A stretch of 34,446 nt of DNA from Candidatus Thioglobus sp. (GCA_029936515.1 JAPYSK010000011.1:1-34446), one strand, 5' to 3'; numbered from the stretch's first letter, positions 1 to 7,656 are shown. Notes: generated from the sequence alone by a model not told the origin. Numbers and translations are program-made.

Positions 1-15
1 TCGAGTCCTGAAAAT

Positions 16-45
16 AATACATCCGACCAAAAGGTCGGATGTATT
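16..45 (-). terminator. Rho-independent terminator of the divergent BMP binding-protein gene
   Basis: A perfect 13-bp inverted repeat (16-28 paired with 33-45, loop AAAA on the plus strand) lies 19 bases past the stop codon of the minus-strand gene at 65-1096. Read on the minus strand the stem is followed by ATTTT, a short U tract. The stem core is GC-rich (CCGACC/GGTCGG) in an AT-rich background. The U tract is modest, so efficiency is uncertain. Confidence 0.7.
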
Positions 46-64
46 AGGGATAAAATAGTATTAC

Positions 65-1096
65 TTAGATTGGACAGGTATTATCGCTCGTATAGTCATG
101 AACTACTATATCACCAGCAATAATAGCATCTCTTGCAGCTTCAACAGCGGCAATCATCTCAGCAGAAACTAAGTCAGCATTGTACTCATCCATAGCATAA
201 CCAACTCCATTTTCAGCAAGACCTAAAACTCTCATTGCGGGATCCCAAGTGCCATTCATAGCAGCCTCATAACTATCATAAGCAGCATCTCCCACTAATT
301 TATACATGGAAGTAAGCATTGTTCCTGGCTGCATGTAGTTTTGGTTATCATCTACACCAATAGCTAGAACGCCCATATCTGCAGCAGTTTGGTATACACC
401 AATTCCAGTTCCACCAGCAGCGGCATATACTACATCAGCGCCAGCCTCAACTTGACTACGTGTGAGCTCGCCACCTTTAGATGGGTTACCGAAAGCAGCA
501 GGAGTTGAACCAGTCATGTTAGCCAAAACTTTCATAGAACTATCTTGATATGCTACACCTTGCTTATAGCCGCACTCAAAGCGACTAATGAGTGGAATAT
601 CCATACCACCAACAAAGCCTACAGTGCCAGACTCTGAAGCCATTGCAGCCATTATGCCAACTAAGAAAGAACCTTCGTGTTCTTTATAAAGAACCATTTG
701 TACATTTGGTGCCATAACCCAGCCATCAATTAGCGTAAATTTTGTGTCAGGGTATGCCTCAGAAGCAGCAGCAACAGCATTAGACATGCCAAAACCTACT
801 GCAACAATTGGCTCATAGCCACGCTGAGCAAGCTTTTTAAGGCTCTGTTCGACTTGAGCAGCATTAGTTGGCTCTAGTTCAGTAACTGCAATACCAGTAT
901 CATCCATGAATCTTACAACGCCATTAAAAACTGACTCATTGAAAGATTTATCATTCTTTCCTGCAATATCATAAACAACAGCTGGCTTAATGTCAGCTTG
1001 TGCTATTGATGCTGTTAGGACAAAAGCAGTAGCAATTATTGCTAGTCCTGATTTTTTGATCAATCCACTGAAGTGTGGATGTTTCGTGATTTTCAT
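65..1096 (-). CDS. BMP family (PnrA/Med-like) periplasmic substrate-binding protein, probable purine ligand
   Basis: A 343-residue basic membrane protein (BMP) family ABC transporter binding protein, likely to capture a purine nucleoside or base in the periplasm. It has a basic N-terminus and hydrophobic segment ending in ASIAQA before D35, a signal peptidase I site; there is no lipobox cysteine, unlike Gram-positive PnrA lipoproteins. The mature part has the periplasmic binding fold of the family (AVVYDIAGKNDKSFNE near residue 39, then VGFVGGMDIP and DVVYAAAGGTG). The start is supported by AAGGAGAG seven bases upstream. It is transcribed away from the purine operon and has no permease of its own here, so it may feed the importer at 12915-16416. 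A second BMP binding protein at 16490 differs strongly from it in sequence. The ligand is inferred from the neighbours. Confidence 0.85.
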   Translation of the reverse strand: MKITKHPHFSGLIKKSGLAIIATAFVLTASIAQADIKPAVVYDIAGKNDKSFNESVFNGVVRFMDDTGIAVTELEPTNAAQVEQSLKKLAQRGYEPIVAVGFGMSNAVAAASEAYPDTKFTLIDGWVMAPNVQMVLYKEHEGSFLVGIMAAMASESGTVGFVGGMDIPLISRFECGYKQGVAYQDSSMKVLANMTGSTPAAFGNPSKGGELTRSQVEAGADVVYAAAGGTGIGVYQTAADMGVLAIGVDDNQNYMQPGTMLTSMYKLVGDAAYDSYEAAMNGTWDPAMRVLGLAENGVGYAMDEYNADLVSAEMIAAVEAARDAIIAGDIVVHDYTSDNTCPI

Positions 1097-1153
1097 TTTG
1101 TACTCTCCTTAATTAGTAATCTGAAAATTTATAAATAATACAAAACCATCATT

Positions 1154-1234
1154 AAAAAAGATAGTTAAAGGATCTTCTATTTTTTAACTCAAGTTTTGCT
1201 TCTTTAAAGTATATAGAAATTAAATACCCGAGTT
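1154..1234 (-). promoter_or_regulatory. Possible attenuator-like leader of the BMP gene
   Basis: In the 5' leader on the minus strand, AGTTAAA and TTTAACT (plus coordinates 1183-1189 and 1163-1169) can form a 7-bp hairpin that is followed three bases later by six U (1154-1159). The first bases of the predicted transcript, AACTC (1230-1234), can pair instead with GAGTT (1186-1190), which overlaps the hairpin arm. The stems are AT-rich and weak. I do not recognise a known aptamer, including the purine riboswitch core. Confidence 0.2.
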
Positions 1235-1240
1235 GTGAAT

Positions 1241-1269
1241 ATTCTATTCTTGAAGATGTCCTTTGTCAA
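1241..1269 (-). promoter_or_regulatory. Sigma-70 promoter for the BMP gene
   Basis: On the minus strand a perfect -35 TTGACA (plus 1264-1269) is separated by 17 bases from a -10 TAGAAT (plus 1241-1246, 5 of 6 consensus bases). Transcription would start near 1234 and give a leader of about 138 bases before the ATG at 1096. Confidence 0.65.
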
Positions 1270-1313
1270 AAATATTTCCATTTATTTCTTTTAATCATTC
1301 AATAACTCCTTAT

Positions 1314-1358
1314 TCTATTTAGTAAACAAAATAATACGATACTTCCTGACTAAATAGA
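1314..1358. repeat. 10-bp inverted repeat with an overlapping CCTG dyad in the divergent regulatory region
   Basis: TCTATTTAGT (1314-1323) and ACTAAATAGA (1349-1358) form a perfect 10-bp inverted repeat 25 bases apart. The right arm lies within a second dyad, CCTGACTAAATAGACAGG (1345-1362, 7 of 9 positions symmetric). The block sits upstream of the BMP promoter and more than 90 bases upstream of the gntR promoter. It could be a pair of operator half-sites for an unidentified regulator. Confidence 0.35.
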
Positions 1359-1381
1359 CAGGTTACATATTTTTTTTATAC

Positions 1382-1450
1382 TTGTCAACATATTTAATTA
1401 TGAATAATTAATAAGACGTACTAAAGATTGTTTACAATAATTGTTAACAA
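1382..1450. promoter_or_regulatory. Candidate GntR operators, TTGTNNACAA palindromes
   Basis: TTGTTAACAA (1441-1450, perfect palindrome) and TTGTTTACAA (1428-1437) lie in tandem 13 bases apart directly upstream of the -35 box of gntR. A weaker relative, TTGTCAACAT, is at 1382-1391. They are framed by AGACGT (1414-1419) and ACGTCT (1456-1461), an inverted pair. Short palindromes with TTGT/ACAA ends are typical of FadR/FCD-type GntR regulators, so autoregulation and control of the operon is a reasonable inference. Confidence 0.5.
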
Positions 1451-1452
1451 AA

Positions 1453-1481
1453 TTGACGTCTCCTATTAAAACACTTATACT
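1453..1481 (+). promoter_or_regulatory. Sigma-70 promoter of the purine catabolic operon
   Basis: TTGACG (1453-1458) and TATACT (1476-1481), each 5 of 6 consensus bases, are separated by exactly 17 bases. The predicted start near 1488 leaves only about 14 leader bases before the gntR ATG at 1502. The AAGG at 1483-1486 would then lie outside the transcript, so gntR may be translated from a very short leader. Confidence 0.65.
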
Positions 1482-1501
1482 AAAGGTAAAAAATTACAAT
1501 A

Positions 1502-2185
1502 ATGACAACAACATTACACACAAATCCTGATAAAGTAGTCGACCTTGTTCTCGAAGCAATTCTTAAAAAGAGACTTAAGCCTGGTGTCAAACTTTCTGAA
1601 ATTTCTTTGCAAGAAGAGTTTGGCTGTAGTCGTGCGGTTGTTAGGCAGGGTTTTGACAAGCTAGTAGACTCTGGCGTTTTAATTCATAAAAAAAATCAAA
1701 GTGTTCGAGTTGCTTATCCAACTAAAAAAGAAACCAAACAAATTTATGAGGCAAGAAAAGCTATAGAAAATGGCGTCATTATGATTCTTGTTGAAAAACA
1801 TCGAAATAATGAACTAGATCTTTCAATTATTGATTCTTTGGTAATTAAAGAACAGCATCTGCATGAGAATTCAGAGCATGCAAAACTAACCAGGCTATCT
1901 TGTGACTTTCATTTAACTTTAGCTGAACTATGTGACAATAAGTTTCTTGTAGATAGCCTTAAGCCACTTATACCTTTAAGCGCTCTTGCTGCTTCAGTTT
2001 ATGCTGATACTGAGTCAAATTTTTGTTCTTTCTCTGAGCACTATGAACTGATAGAAGCAATCAAGAGTAATGACCTTATTAAAGCCTTTAAGGCAATCAA
2101 TACTCATTTAGATCGTTGTGTTGAGTCACTAAATTTTAATTCAAAAGCTATTAAGAATAATAGCTATAGTCACATATTTAATTAG
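1502..2185 (+). CDS. GntR family transcriptional regulator, FCD (FadR) subfamily
   Basis: A 227-residue regulator, first gene of the purine operon. The N-terminal winged helix-turn-helix spans roughly residues 9-73 (LSEISLQEEFGCSRAVVRQG is the recognition helix region), and the C-terminal all-helical FCD ligand-binding domain spans about 80-212. H137, H180 and H202 fall where FCD domains carry metal ligands. The family binds small carboxylic acids or related metabolites, so a purine breakdown product such as urate, allantoate or ureidoglycolate is a plausible inducer; that is inference from position. Length is typical. It probably acts on the palindromes at 1428-1450. There is no strong ribosome binding site at a normal distance from the ATG. 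The puuE gene starts 8 bases after its stop. Confidence 0.9.
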   Translation: MTTTLHTNPDKVVDLVLEAILKKRLKPGVKLSEISLQEEFGCSRAVVRQGFDKLVDSGVLIHKKNQSVRVAYPTKKETKQIYEARKAIENGVIMILVEKHRNNELDLSIIDSLVIKEQHLHENSEHAKLTRLSCDFHLTLAELCDNKFLVDSLKPLIPLSALAASVYADTESNFCSFSEHYELIEAIKSNDLIKAFKAINTHLDRCVESLNFNSKAIKNNSYSHIFN

Positions 2186-2193
2186 AGATTATT

Positions 2194-3120
2194 ATGGACA
2201 AAAAAATAATCCAAAGTCTTAACAATTACCCTCGTAATATGAGCGGTTATGGAGAAAAATCAATTCACCCTAATTGGCCTAATAAAGCAAGAGTTGCTGT
2301 TCAATTCGTTCTGAATTATGAAGAAGGAGGAGAAAATAGTATTTTGCATGGCGATAAAGCTTCAGAAGCGTTTTTATCAGAGATTGTAGGTGCCAAACCT
2401 TATGAAGGGGTAAGGCATATGAGTATGGAGTCGATATATGAATATGGATCTAGGGCAGGAGTTTGGAGAATATTACGTCTCTTTAAAGAGTTTGATGTAC
2501 CCATTACTATTTTTGCCGTAGCTCTAGCTATAGCTCGTAATCGTGAACTTGCTGATTATTTAGTAGATAAAAATTATGATATTTGTGCACACGGTTTTCG
2601 TTGGATAGACTACCAATATGTGGATGAAAAGACAGAGCGAGAACATATTAAAGATTGCATTTCCGTTTTGACAGAATACTTAGGTAAGAGACCTGTAGGA
2701 TGGTATACCGGGAGAAATAGTCCAAATACTAGAAGATTGGTTATGGAGGAAGGTGGCTTTCTTTATGATAGTGATACCTATGACGATGACCTTCCTTATT
2801 GGGTTGATGAATTAGAATCCAATAATAAACATTTAGTTATTCCTTATACTTTGGATGTTAATGATATGAGGTTCGCGTCTCCACAAGGTTTTAATTCGGG
2901 TGATCAGTTTTTTAATTATTTAAAGGACAGTTTTGATGCACTATATTTGGAAGGAAAGACACACCCAAAAATGATGTCAGTTGGGATGCATGCTAGAATT
3001 CTGGGTCGCCCTGGCAGAATAATGGCGATGAGGAAATTCCTAGAATATGTTAAAACTTTTGATGATGTTTGGTTTTGCACTCGTAGAGAGATAGCTGACC
3101 ATTGGTATGAGAATTTTTAA
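2194..3120 (+). CDS. puuE: Allantoinase PuuE, polysaccharide-deacetylase fold
   Basis: Hydrolyses allantoin to allantoate in the cytoplasm. The 308-residue protein has the NodB/polysaccharide deacetylase fold and the signatures of the PuuE allantoinase family rather than the amidohydrolase AllB: NYEEGGE at 41-47, YEYGSRAGVWR at 82-92, CAHGFRW around H133 and GWYTGRNSPNT near residue 170. Length matches Pseudomonas PuuE closely. There is no signal peptide, which argues against a cell-wall deacetylase. It lies immediately before uraD, the gene for the preceding pathway step; the two are fused in some bacteria but separate here with a 14-base gap. Expression is from the operon promoter at 1453. 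Confidence 0.92.
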   Translation: MDKKIIQSLNNYPRNMSGYGEKSIHPNWPNKARVAVQFVLNYEEGGENSILHGDKASEAFLSEIVGAKPYEGVRHMSMESIYEYGSRAGVWRILRLFKEFDVPITIFAVALAIARNRELADYLVDKNYDICAHGFRWIDYQYVDEKTEREHIKDCISVLTEYLGKRPVGWYTGRNSPNTRRLVMEEGGFLYDSDTYDDDLPYWVDELESNNKHLVIPYTLDVNDMRFASPQGFNSGDQFFNYLKDSFDALYLEGKTHPKMMSVGMHARILGRPGRIMAMRKFLEYVKTFDDVWFCTRREIADHWYENF

Positions 3121-3134
3121 AAGGAAAGAGATTA

Positions 3135-3656
3135 ATGAAATTACCAACAGAGTTGGCTAATCAATCTGCGAAAGAGTTTTTAGAGGTCTTTCAAAACTTA
3201 TATGAGCACTCACCATGGTTTGTTGAGCAGTCTTTAGTTCATGTTGCAGCTGATGACAAATATAACAACTTAGAGAAGTTTCATCAATTGCTGTCTGAAA
3301 TTATGCTCCAAGCAAAATCTGAATTGCAAGATAACTTAATTGTGGCTCATCCAATGTTGGCTGGAAAGAAAGCCCAAAACAATGAGCTTACTGATTTTTC
3401 TACTACTGAGCAAAAATCAGCAGGCTTAAACGACTGCTCTGACAATGAGATTGAGCTTTTTAAAGAGCTTAATAATAAGTATTTTTTTAAATTTAATTTC
3501 CCTTTTATTATGGCGGTTAAGGAAAAAAATAAATCCGAGATATTGGTAAGCTTTAAAAAGCGCCAAGAAAATTCACACCTCCAAGAAAGATTAAATGCAT
3601 TAAATGAAATTAATAAGATTGCCTGGTTACGAATTAAGGAAATCTATGGATTATAA
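3135..3656 (+). CDS. uraD: OHCU decarboxylase
   Basis: Converts 2-oxo-4-hydroxy-4-carboxy-5-ureidoimidazoline to (S)-allantoin. The 173-residue all-helical protein carries the family signatures AHPMLAGK around the catalytic H72, TEQKSAGL (91-98, acidic residue E92), and NNKYFFKFNFPFI ending at residue 125. AAGGA lies 8 bases before the ATG. Its 3' end overlaps alc by 11 bases if alc starts at 3646. The three enzymes after urate oxidation (HIU hydrolase, UraD, PuuE) are all in this operon, so allantoin is made enzymatically in the S form. Confidence 0.93.
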   Translation: MKLPTELANQSAKEFLEVFQNLYEHSPWFVEQSLVHVAADDKYNNLEKFHQLLSEIMLQAKSELQDNLIVAHPMLAGKKAQNNELTDFSTTEQKSAGLNDCSDNEIELFKELNNKYFFKFNFPFIMAVKEKNKSEILVSFKKRQENSHLQERLNALNEINKIAWLRIKEIYGL

Positions 3657-4644
3657 AGATCAAATAAACGTTGCAAGTGTCGAACTTGGAAGCAAGGTGA
3701 TTTATTGTAGTGATGAATTTTTTGCAGACTCAAGTCGCATGTTGCAAGCCAATGAGCCTGTCTGGATTGAAGATAAATATGATGAGAATGGCAAGTGGAT
3801 GGATGGTTGGGAAAGTCGCCGTCGCCGTGATGGTAAGAATGATTTTTGTTTTATAAGGCTTGGCTCAACTTCTATTATTAATAACTTTAATATTGACACA
3901 AGTAACTTTACTGGAAACTTTGCACCTGCAATCTCAATCCAGGGTTGTTACGTACCAGGAGGAACAACCGATGATAGGGTTGTTGATGGATCTGCAGTAT
4001 CTGAATGGTTTGACTTATTAACCCAAGAAAACCTTGAGGGTGACTCTCATAACCTTTTCTCTTGCAAATCAACTCAACCATTAACTCATCTAAAGATAAC
4101 GCTTTATCCAGATGGAGGTATTGCTCGATTCAGAGCCTATGGAAATGCCTGGTCTGATGACACTAAATATCAAATTACTGGTACCAACGTAATTTCTAAA
4201 GCAAGTGGGGCGAGAGCAGTGTTTGCTAATGATGAGCATTTTGGTTGCTTAAGTAATGTTCTCGAAGAACACAATCCATTGAGTATGGCTGATGGCTGGG
4301 AAACAAGGCGTCGACGTAAACCTGGAAATGATTGGGGAATCATAGCACTCTCGAGTCCTGCAAAAGTAAATGAAATTGTCATAGATACAAGTTTTTTTAA
4401 GGGTAACTTTCCAGATACCTTCTCTATTTCATCAACCAATATTTCTGACACTGATGACAATACTTTAATTGAGAAAAGCAATACTTGGGATAAAATAATT
4501 GAAAGAAAAAAACTAGGAATGAATAAAATTCATATTTTTAAAAAAGAAGATTTGCTTCATGAGCAAGAAATTACTCATGTACGAATTGATATATTCCCAG
4601 ATGGTGGAATCGCTCGATTAAAACTTATTGGAGACTTTATATAA
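3646..4644 (+). CDS. alc: Allantoicase
   Basis: Hydrolyses allantoate to ureidoglycolate and urea. An earlier in-frame ATG exists at 3604, but the ATG at 3646 has AAGGA five bases upstream and gives the normal family N-terminus (INVASVELGSKV) and a 332-residue protein of usual length, so I place the start there. The protein is an internal duplication typical of allantoicases: DGWESRRRR at 53-61 matches DGWETRRRR at 216-224, and YPDGGIARFR at 154-163 matches FPDGGIARLK at 317-326. It overlaps uraD by 11 bases and is followed two bases later by allA, so the three are probably translationally linked. Using allantoicase rather than allantoate amidohydrolase means urea, not ammonia, is released. 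Confidence 0.93.
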   Translation: MDYKDQINVASVELGSKVIYCSDEFFADSSRMLQANEPVWIEDKYDENGKWMDGWESRRRRDGKNDFCFIRLGSTSIINNFNIDTSNFTGNFAPAISIQGCYVPGGTTDDRVVDGSAVSEWFDLLTQENLEGDSHNLFSCKSTQPLTHLKITLYPDGGIARFRAYGNAWSDDTKYQITGTNVISKASGARAVFANDEHFGCLSNVLEEHNPLSMADGWETRRRRKPGNDWGIIALSSPAKVNEIVIDTSFFKGNFPDTFSISSTNISDTDDNTLIEKSNTWDKIIERKKLGMNKIHIFKKEDLLHEQEITHVRIDIFPDGGIARLKLIGDFI

Positions 4645-4646
4645 AA

Positions 4647-5168
4647 ATGAATACTATAAAACTTATTCCAGCGAATTTGACAGCGGAAAATTTTAGCCAA
4701 TTTGGTGAAGTATTAAGCATTGAAAATAAAGAATTTGTAACTATCAATGATGGTTATGCCTATAAATATGCAGATTTAGCCAAAATTGATACTCAAGAAG
4801 AGCACGGTGAAACAAGTGTTCATATTTTTGTTGCAAAGAAAAGACTGTTCCCACTTCAAATTTCAATGTTGGAAAAACATCCTTTTTTTAGTCAAACATT
4901 TATTCCTAAAGGTAATTCCCCTTTTCTTGTTGTTGTTTCACCACCATCAGAAGAGCCAGTAATCGAGAACATAAGGGCCTTTATTAGTAACGGAGATCAA
5001 GGGATAAGCTATTCACGAGGAGTATGGCACTTCCCCCTGATTAGTATTAATGATAATTCTCAATTCATAGTTATTGATAGGAAACATAATATTGATACAG
5101 ATACTATAAAACAATGTATTGTTAAGCAAGTTGAAGATATTAATATAACTGTAGAGTTAAGCTTATGA
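4647..5168 (+). CDS. allA: Ureidoglycolate lyase
   Basis: Splits ureidoglycolate into glyoxylate and urea, the last step of the pathway encoded here. The 173-residue cupin-like protein has the family landmarks KLIPANLTAENFSQFGEV at the N-terminus, EKHPFFSQTFIP at 76-87 and GISYSRGVWHFPL at 119-131. It starts two bases after the alc stop and overlaps puuD by ATGA. AllA proteins are normally around 160-175 residues. No gene for glyoxylate use (glyoxylate carboligase, malate synthase) is in the window. Confidence 0.9.
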   Translation: MNTIKLIPANLTAENFSQFGEVLSIENKEFVTINDGYAYKYADLAKIDTQEEHGETSVHIFVAKKRLFPLQISMLEKHPFFSQTFIPKGNSPFLVVVSPPSEEPVIENIRAFISNGDQGISYSRGVWHFPLISINDNSQFIVIDRKHNIDTDTIKQCIVKQVEDINITVELSL

Positions 5169-6334
5169 TGAAAATTTACCTCATAGATTGGTTAAGTATG
5201 TCTTTGAAATTGCTACATGTAATTGCTGGAATTGCTTGGATTGGAGCTTCTTTTTATTTTAATTGGCTCGAAAACAAACTTGATCGATTAAGCAACAGAG
5301 ATGAAATAGCAGGGCACTTATGGGCAGTTCATGGTGGTGGTTTTTATTACCTAGAAAAATACAAGAAATATCCTCAAACATTGCCTGAGCCACTGCATTG
5401 GTTTAAGTGGGAGGCATACGTCACATGGATATCTGGAATATTGCTATTGGGAGTTATCTATTACTTCAATGCTAGTACTTATTTACTTAGCTCTGATAGC
5501 TCGTTATTGCCGTCATATGGTGTAGGCCTGAGTCTTCTTGGACTTTTACTTTTTTGGTTAATTTATGACATTTTATGTAAGTCAAAACTGGTAGAAAAAT
5601 CATCAATTTTTATAGGAATAATTTTTGTAATTATTGCTATAAGCGCCTACTTTTATAGCAATATTTTCAACCCTAGAGCGGTTTATATGCAAATTGGCTC
5701 GATGATTGGAACTGTCATGGTGGCAAATGTATTTTTTGTCATAATTCCTGTACAAAAAAAGCTAGTTGCTGCATGTGTTGAGGGTACTGAAGTAAGTAAA
5801 GAGCTTGGATTAATGGGCTATATTCGTTCTCGCCACAATAACTACTTCACGCTTCCAGTCTTGTTTATGATGATAAGTGGTCATTATCCTACAATTTATA
5901 GTGGAGAATTCGGGTGGGTAGCCTTGATCGCAATCGTTGGAATTTTGGTTATGATTCGACACTACTTTAATTTAAAAGGAGTAGGGCAGTCTAAAAACAC
6001 TTTGATTGGGATAATAATAATCTCAACTATAGTATTGGTCTATGCGCTAGCGCCGAGCCAAAGCAAAGTTCAATATGAAGGTGTAGTAACGATCGCTGAA
6101 GTTAAAACTATTATTGAGACGCATTGTGTTAGCTGTCACTCAGTAAACCCTACTGACGAAATTTTTGTTACAGCTCCTAATGGATTTATGCTTAATACCG
6201 AAGAGCAGATTATTGCTAGTAAGAATCAAATTTATCAGCGCGCAGTAGCAACTAATTCTATGCCTTTGGGTAATAAAACAAATATGACTAGTGATGAAAG
6301 AGAAAAATTAAAAGCCTGGATTGAGGCAGAATAA
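5165..6334 (+). CDS. puuD: Membrane-bound urate oxidase PuuD with C-terminal cytochrome c domain
   Basis: Oxidises urate to 5-hydroxyisourate, with electrons passing to a haem c rather than directly to oxygen. The 389-residue protein has about eight hydrophobic segments (LLHVIAGIAWIGASFYFNW at the N-terminus is characteristic of the PuuD/urate oxidase N-terminal domain) and a C-terminal cytochrome c domain with the haem motif CVSCH at 321-325 and a likely distal ligand M366 in NSMPLGNKT. This respiratory type replaces the soluble cofactor-free uricase, so no hydrogen peroxide would be made. It overlaps allA by four bases and guaD by one (TAATG). A matching terminal oxidase and cytochrome c maturation genes must be elsewhere. 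Confidence 0.93.
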   Translation: MMKIYLIDWLSMSLKLLHVIAGIAWIGASFYFNWLENKLDRLSNRDEIAGHLWAVHGGGFYYLEKYKKYPQTLPEPLHWFKWEAYVTWISGILLLGVIYYFNASTYLLSSDSSLLPSYGVGLSLLGLLLFWLIYDILCKSKLVEKSSIFIGIIFVIIAISAYFYSNIFNPRAVYMQIGSMIGTVMVANVFFVIIPVQKKLVAACVEGTEVSKELGLMGYIRSRHNNYFTLPVLFMMISGHYPTIYSGEFGWVALIAIVGILVMIRHYFNLKGVGQSKNTLIGIIIISTIVLVYALAPSQSKVQYEGVVTIAEVKTIIETHCVSCHSVNPTDEIFVTAPNGFMLNTEEQIIASKNQIYQRAVATNSMPLGNKTNMTSDEREKLKAWIEAE

Positions 6335-7647
6335 TGAGTCAATATAATCTCTTCCGCGCTTCAATTTATCACTGCACTGAAAGTGATAGGGTTATAGAGG
6401 CAATTTATATTCCAGATGGTCTTATGGTTGTTGATAATGATTCTGGACAGATACTAGAAGTTGGTGACTATACTACTACTGCTCCTAAATGGCCTAATTC
6501 TTTATCCTTAAAACACTTTAAAGACAGCCTAATAATGCCAGGATTTATTGATACGCATGTTCATTACCCACAATATAGAGTTATTGCATCATACGGTACT
6601 AGTTTATTGGATTGGCTTAATACCTATACTTTTGTTGAAGAACAGAAGTTTTCTGATTTGGATTATGCAACAACAGTTGCCGAATTATTTCTTGATGAAT
6701 TGATCAAAAATGGTACAACAACAGCAATGACTTTTTGCAGCTCTTATAAGCAATCCGTTGATGTATTTTTTACAGCTGCAGAAAAGAGAAAGCTTCGAAT
6801 GATTGCGGGTAAAGTTATGATGGATAGGAATGCGCCTGAAGGCTTATGTGACAGTGCACAGAGTAGCTATATTGACTCTAAATCCTTAATAGATAAGTGG
6901 CATAATAAGGCCCGCCTGAGTTATGCAGTTACGCCTAGGTTTGCTCCTACATCGACTAATGAGCAGCTTACACAAGCCGCTAAATTATTGAAAGAGTATC
7001 CGAATACAAGCGATACGAAAGGTGTTCTTCTGCAAACACATCTCAATGAGAATGATGAAGAAATAGAGTGGGTTAAGGAGCTCTATCCAGAGTCTAAAAA
7101 TTACTTTGATGTCTACGATAGTCATGACCTTACAGGAATAAACTCAGTGTTTGGTCACTGCATCCATAATACGGATGAAGAGTATAGGGCTATGGCTGAT
7201 TCAGGCTCAAAGGTTGTGCTATGCCCTAGATCTAATCTTTTTTTAGGGAGTGGCTTATTTGCCATAGATAAACTAGAAGATTTTGAAATAGAGATGGCAC
7301 TTGCATCTGACGTTGGTGGTGGAGACAGTTTCTCAATGTTTCAGGTTATGAATGAAGCTTACAAAATATGTAAGCTTAACGATTACAACTTAGACCCCGT
7401 AAAGGCTTTTTATTTAACTACTTTAGCTGCTGCAAAAGTATTAAATATGGACGATAGTATCGGCAACTTCGAAGTCAATAAAGAGGCCGACTTTATTGTC
7501 CTTGATCTGAGCGCTACAGAACTAATAACTGAAAAACTTAAAGTCGCAAAAGACATTAACGACATCTTATTTAGTTTGATGACTTTGGGAGATGATAGAC
7601 TAATCAAAGAGGTATATATTTTAGGTCAGGCAACTTATAAAAAATAA
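6334..7647 (+). CDS. guaD: Guanine deaminase
   Basis: Converts guanine to xanthine and ammonia. The 437-residue amidohydrolase shows the zinc site of the family: PGFIDTHVHYPQ with H75 and H77, H236 in LLQTHLNEN, H275 in FGHCIH, and D326 in ASDVGGG. The segments KVMMDRNAPEGL (160-171) and VTPRFAPT (199-206) are typical of GuaD rather than other amidohydrolases. Length is standard. Its position between puuD and HIU hydrolase places guanine entry into the xanthine-to-urate branch of the same operon. Confidence 0.94.
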   Translation: MSQYNLFRASIYHCTESDRVIEAIYIPDGLMVVDNDSGQILEVGDYTTTAPKWPNSLSLKHFKDSLIMPGFIDTHVHYPQYRVIASYGTSLLDWLNTYTFVEEQKFSDLDYATTVAELFLDELIKNGTTTAMTFCSSYKQSVDVFFTAAEKRKLRMIAGKVMMDRNAPEGLCDSAQSSYIDSKSLIDKWHNKARLSYAVTPRFAPTSTNEQLTQAAKLLKEYPNTSDTKGVLLQTHLNENDEEIEWVKELYPESKNYFDVYDSHDLTGINSVFGHCIHNTDEEYRAMADSGSKVVLCPRSNLFLGSGLFAIDKLEDFEIEMALASDVGGGDSFSMFQVMNEAYKICKLNDYNLDPVKAFYLTTLAAAKVLNMDDSIGNFEVNKEADFIVLDLSATELITEKLKVAKDINDILFSLMTLGDDRLIKEVYILGQATYKK

Positions 7648-7656
7648 GGAAAGAAA

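Noticed and set aside
1266-1298. Ten-codon minus-strand ORF (MIKRNKWKYF) with a good AAGGAG seven bases upstream, as a leader peptide for the BMP gene
   Set aside because: Its 3' end overlaps the -35 box of the best BMP promoter, so it would not be on that transcript, and no convincing promoter was found upstream of it.
1097-1501. Purine riboswitch in the divergent region
   Set aside because: The conserved aptamer core and three-way junction sequence are not present on either strand.
3604-3645. Allantoicase start at the upstream ATG (3604)
   Set aside because: It has no ribosome binding site and adds residues absent from the family; the ATG at 3646 has AAGGA at ideal spacing.
4170-4481. Minus-strand ORF inside allantoicase
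   Set aside because: Shadow of the real gene: no recognisable domain or ribosome binding site, and its arginine- and serine-rich stretches arise opposite the DGWE-RRRR motif.
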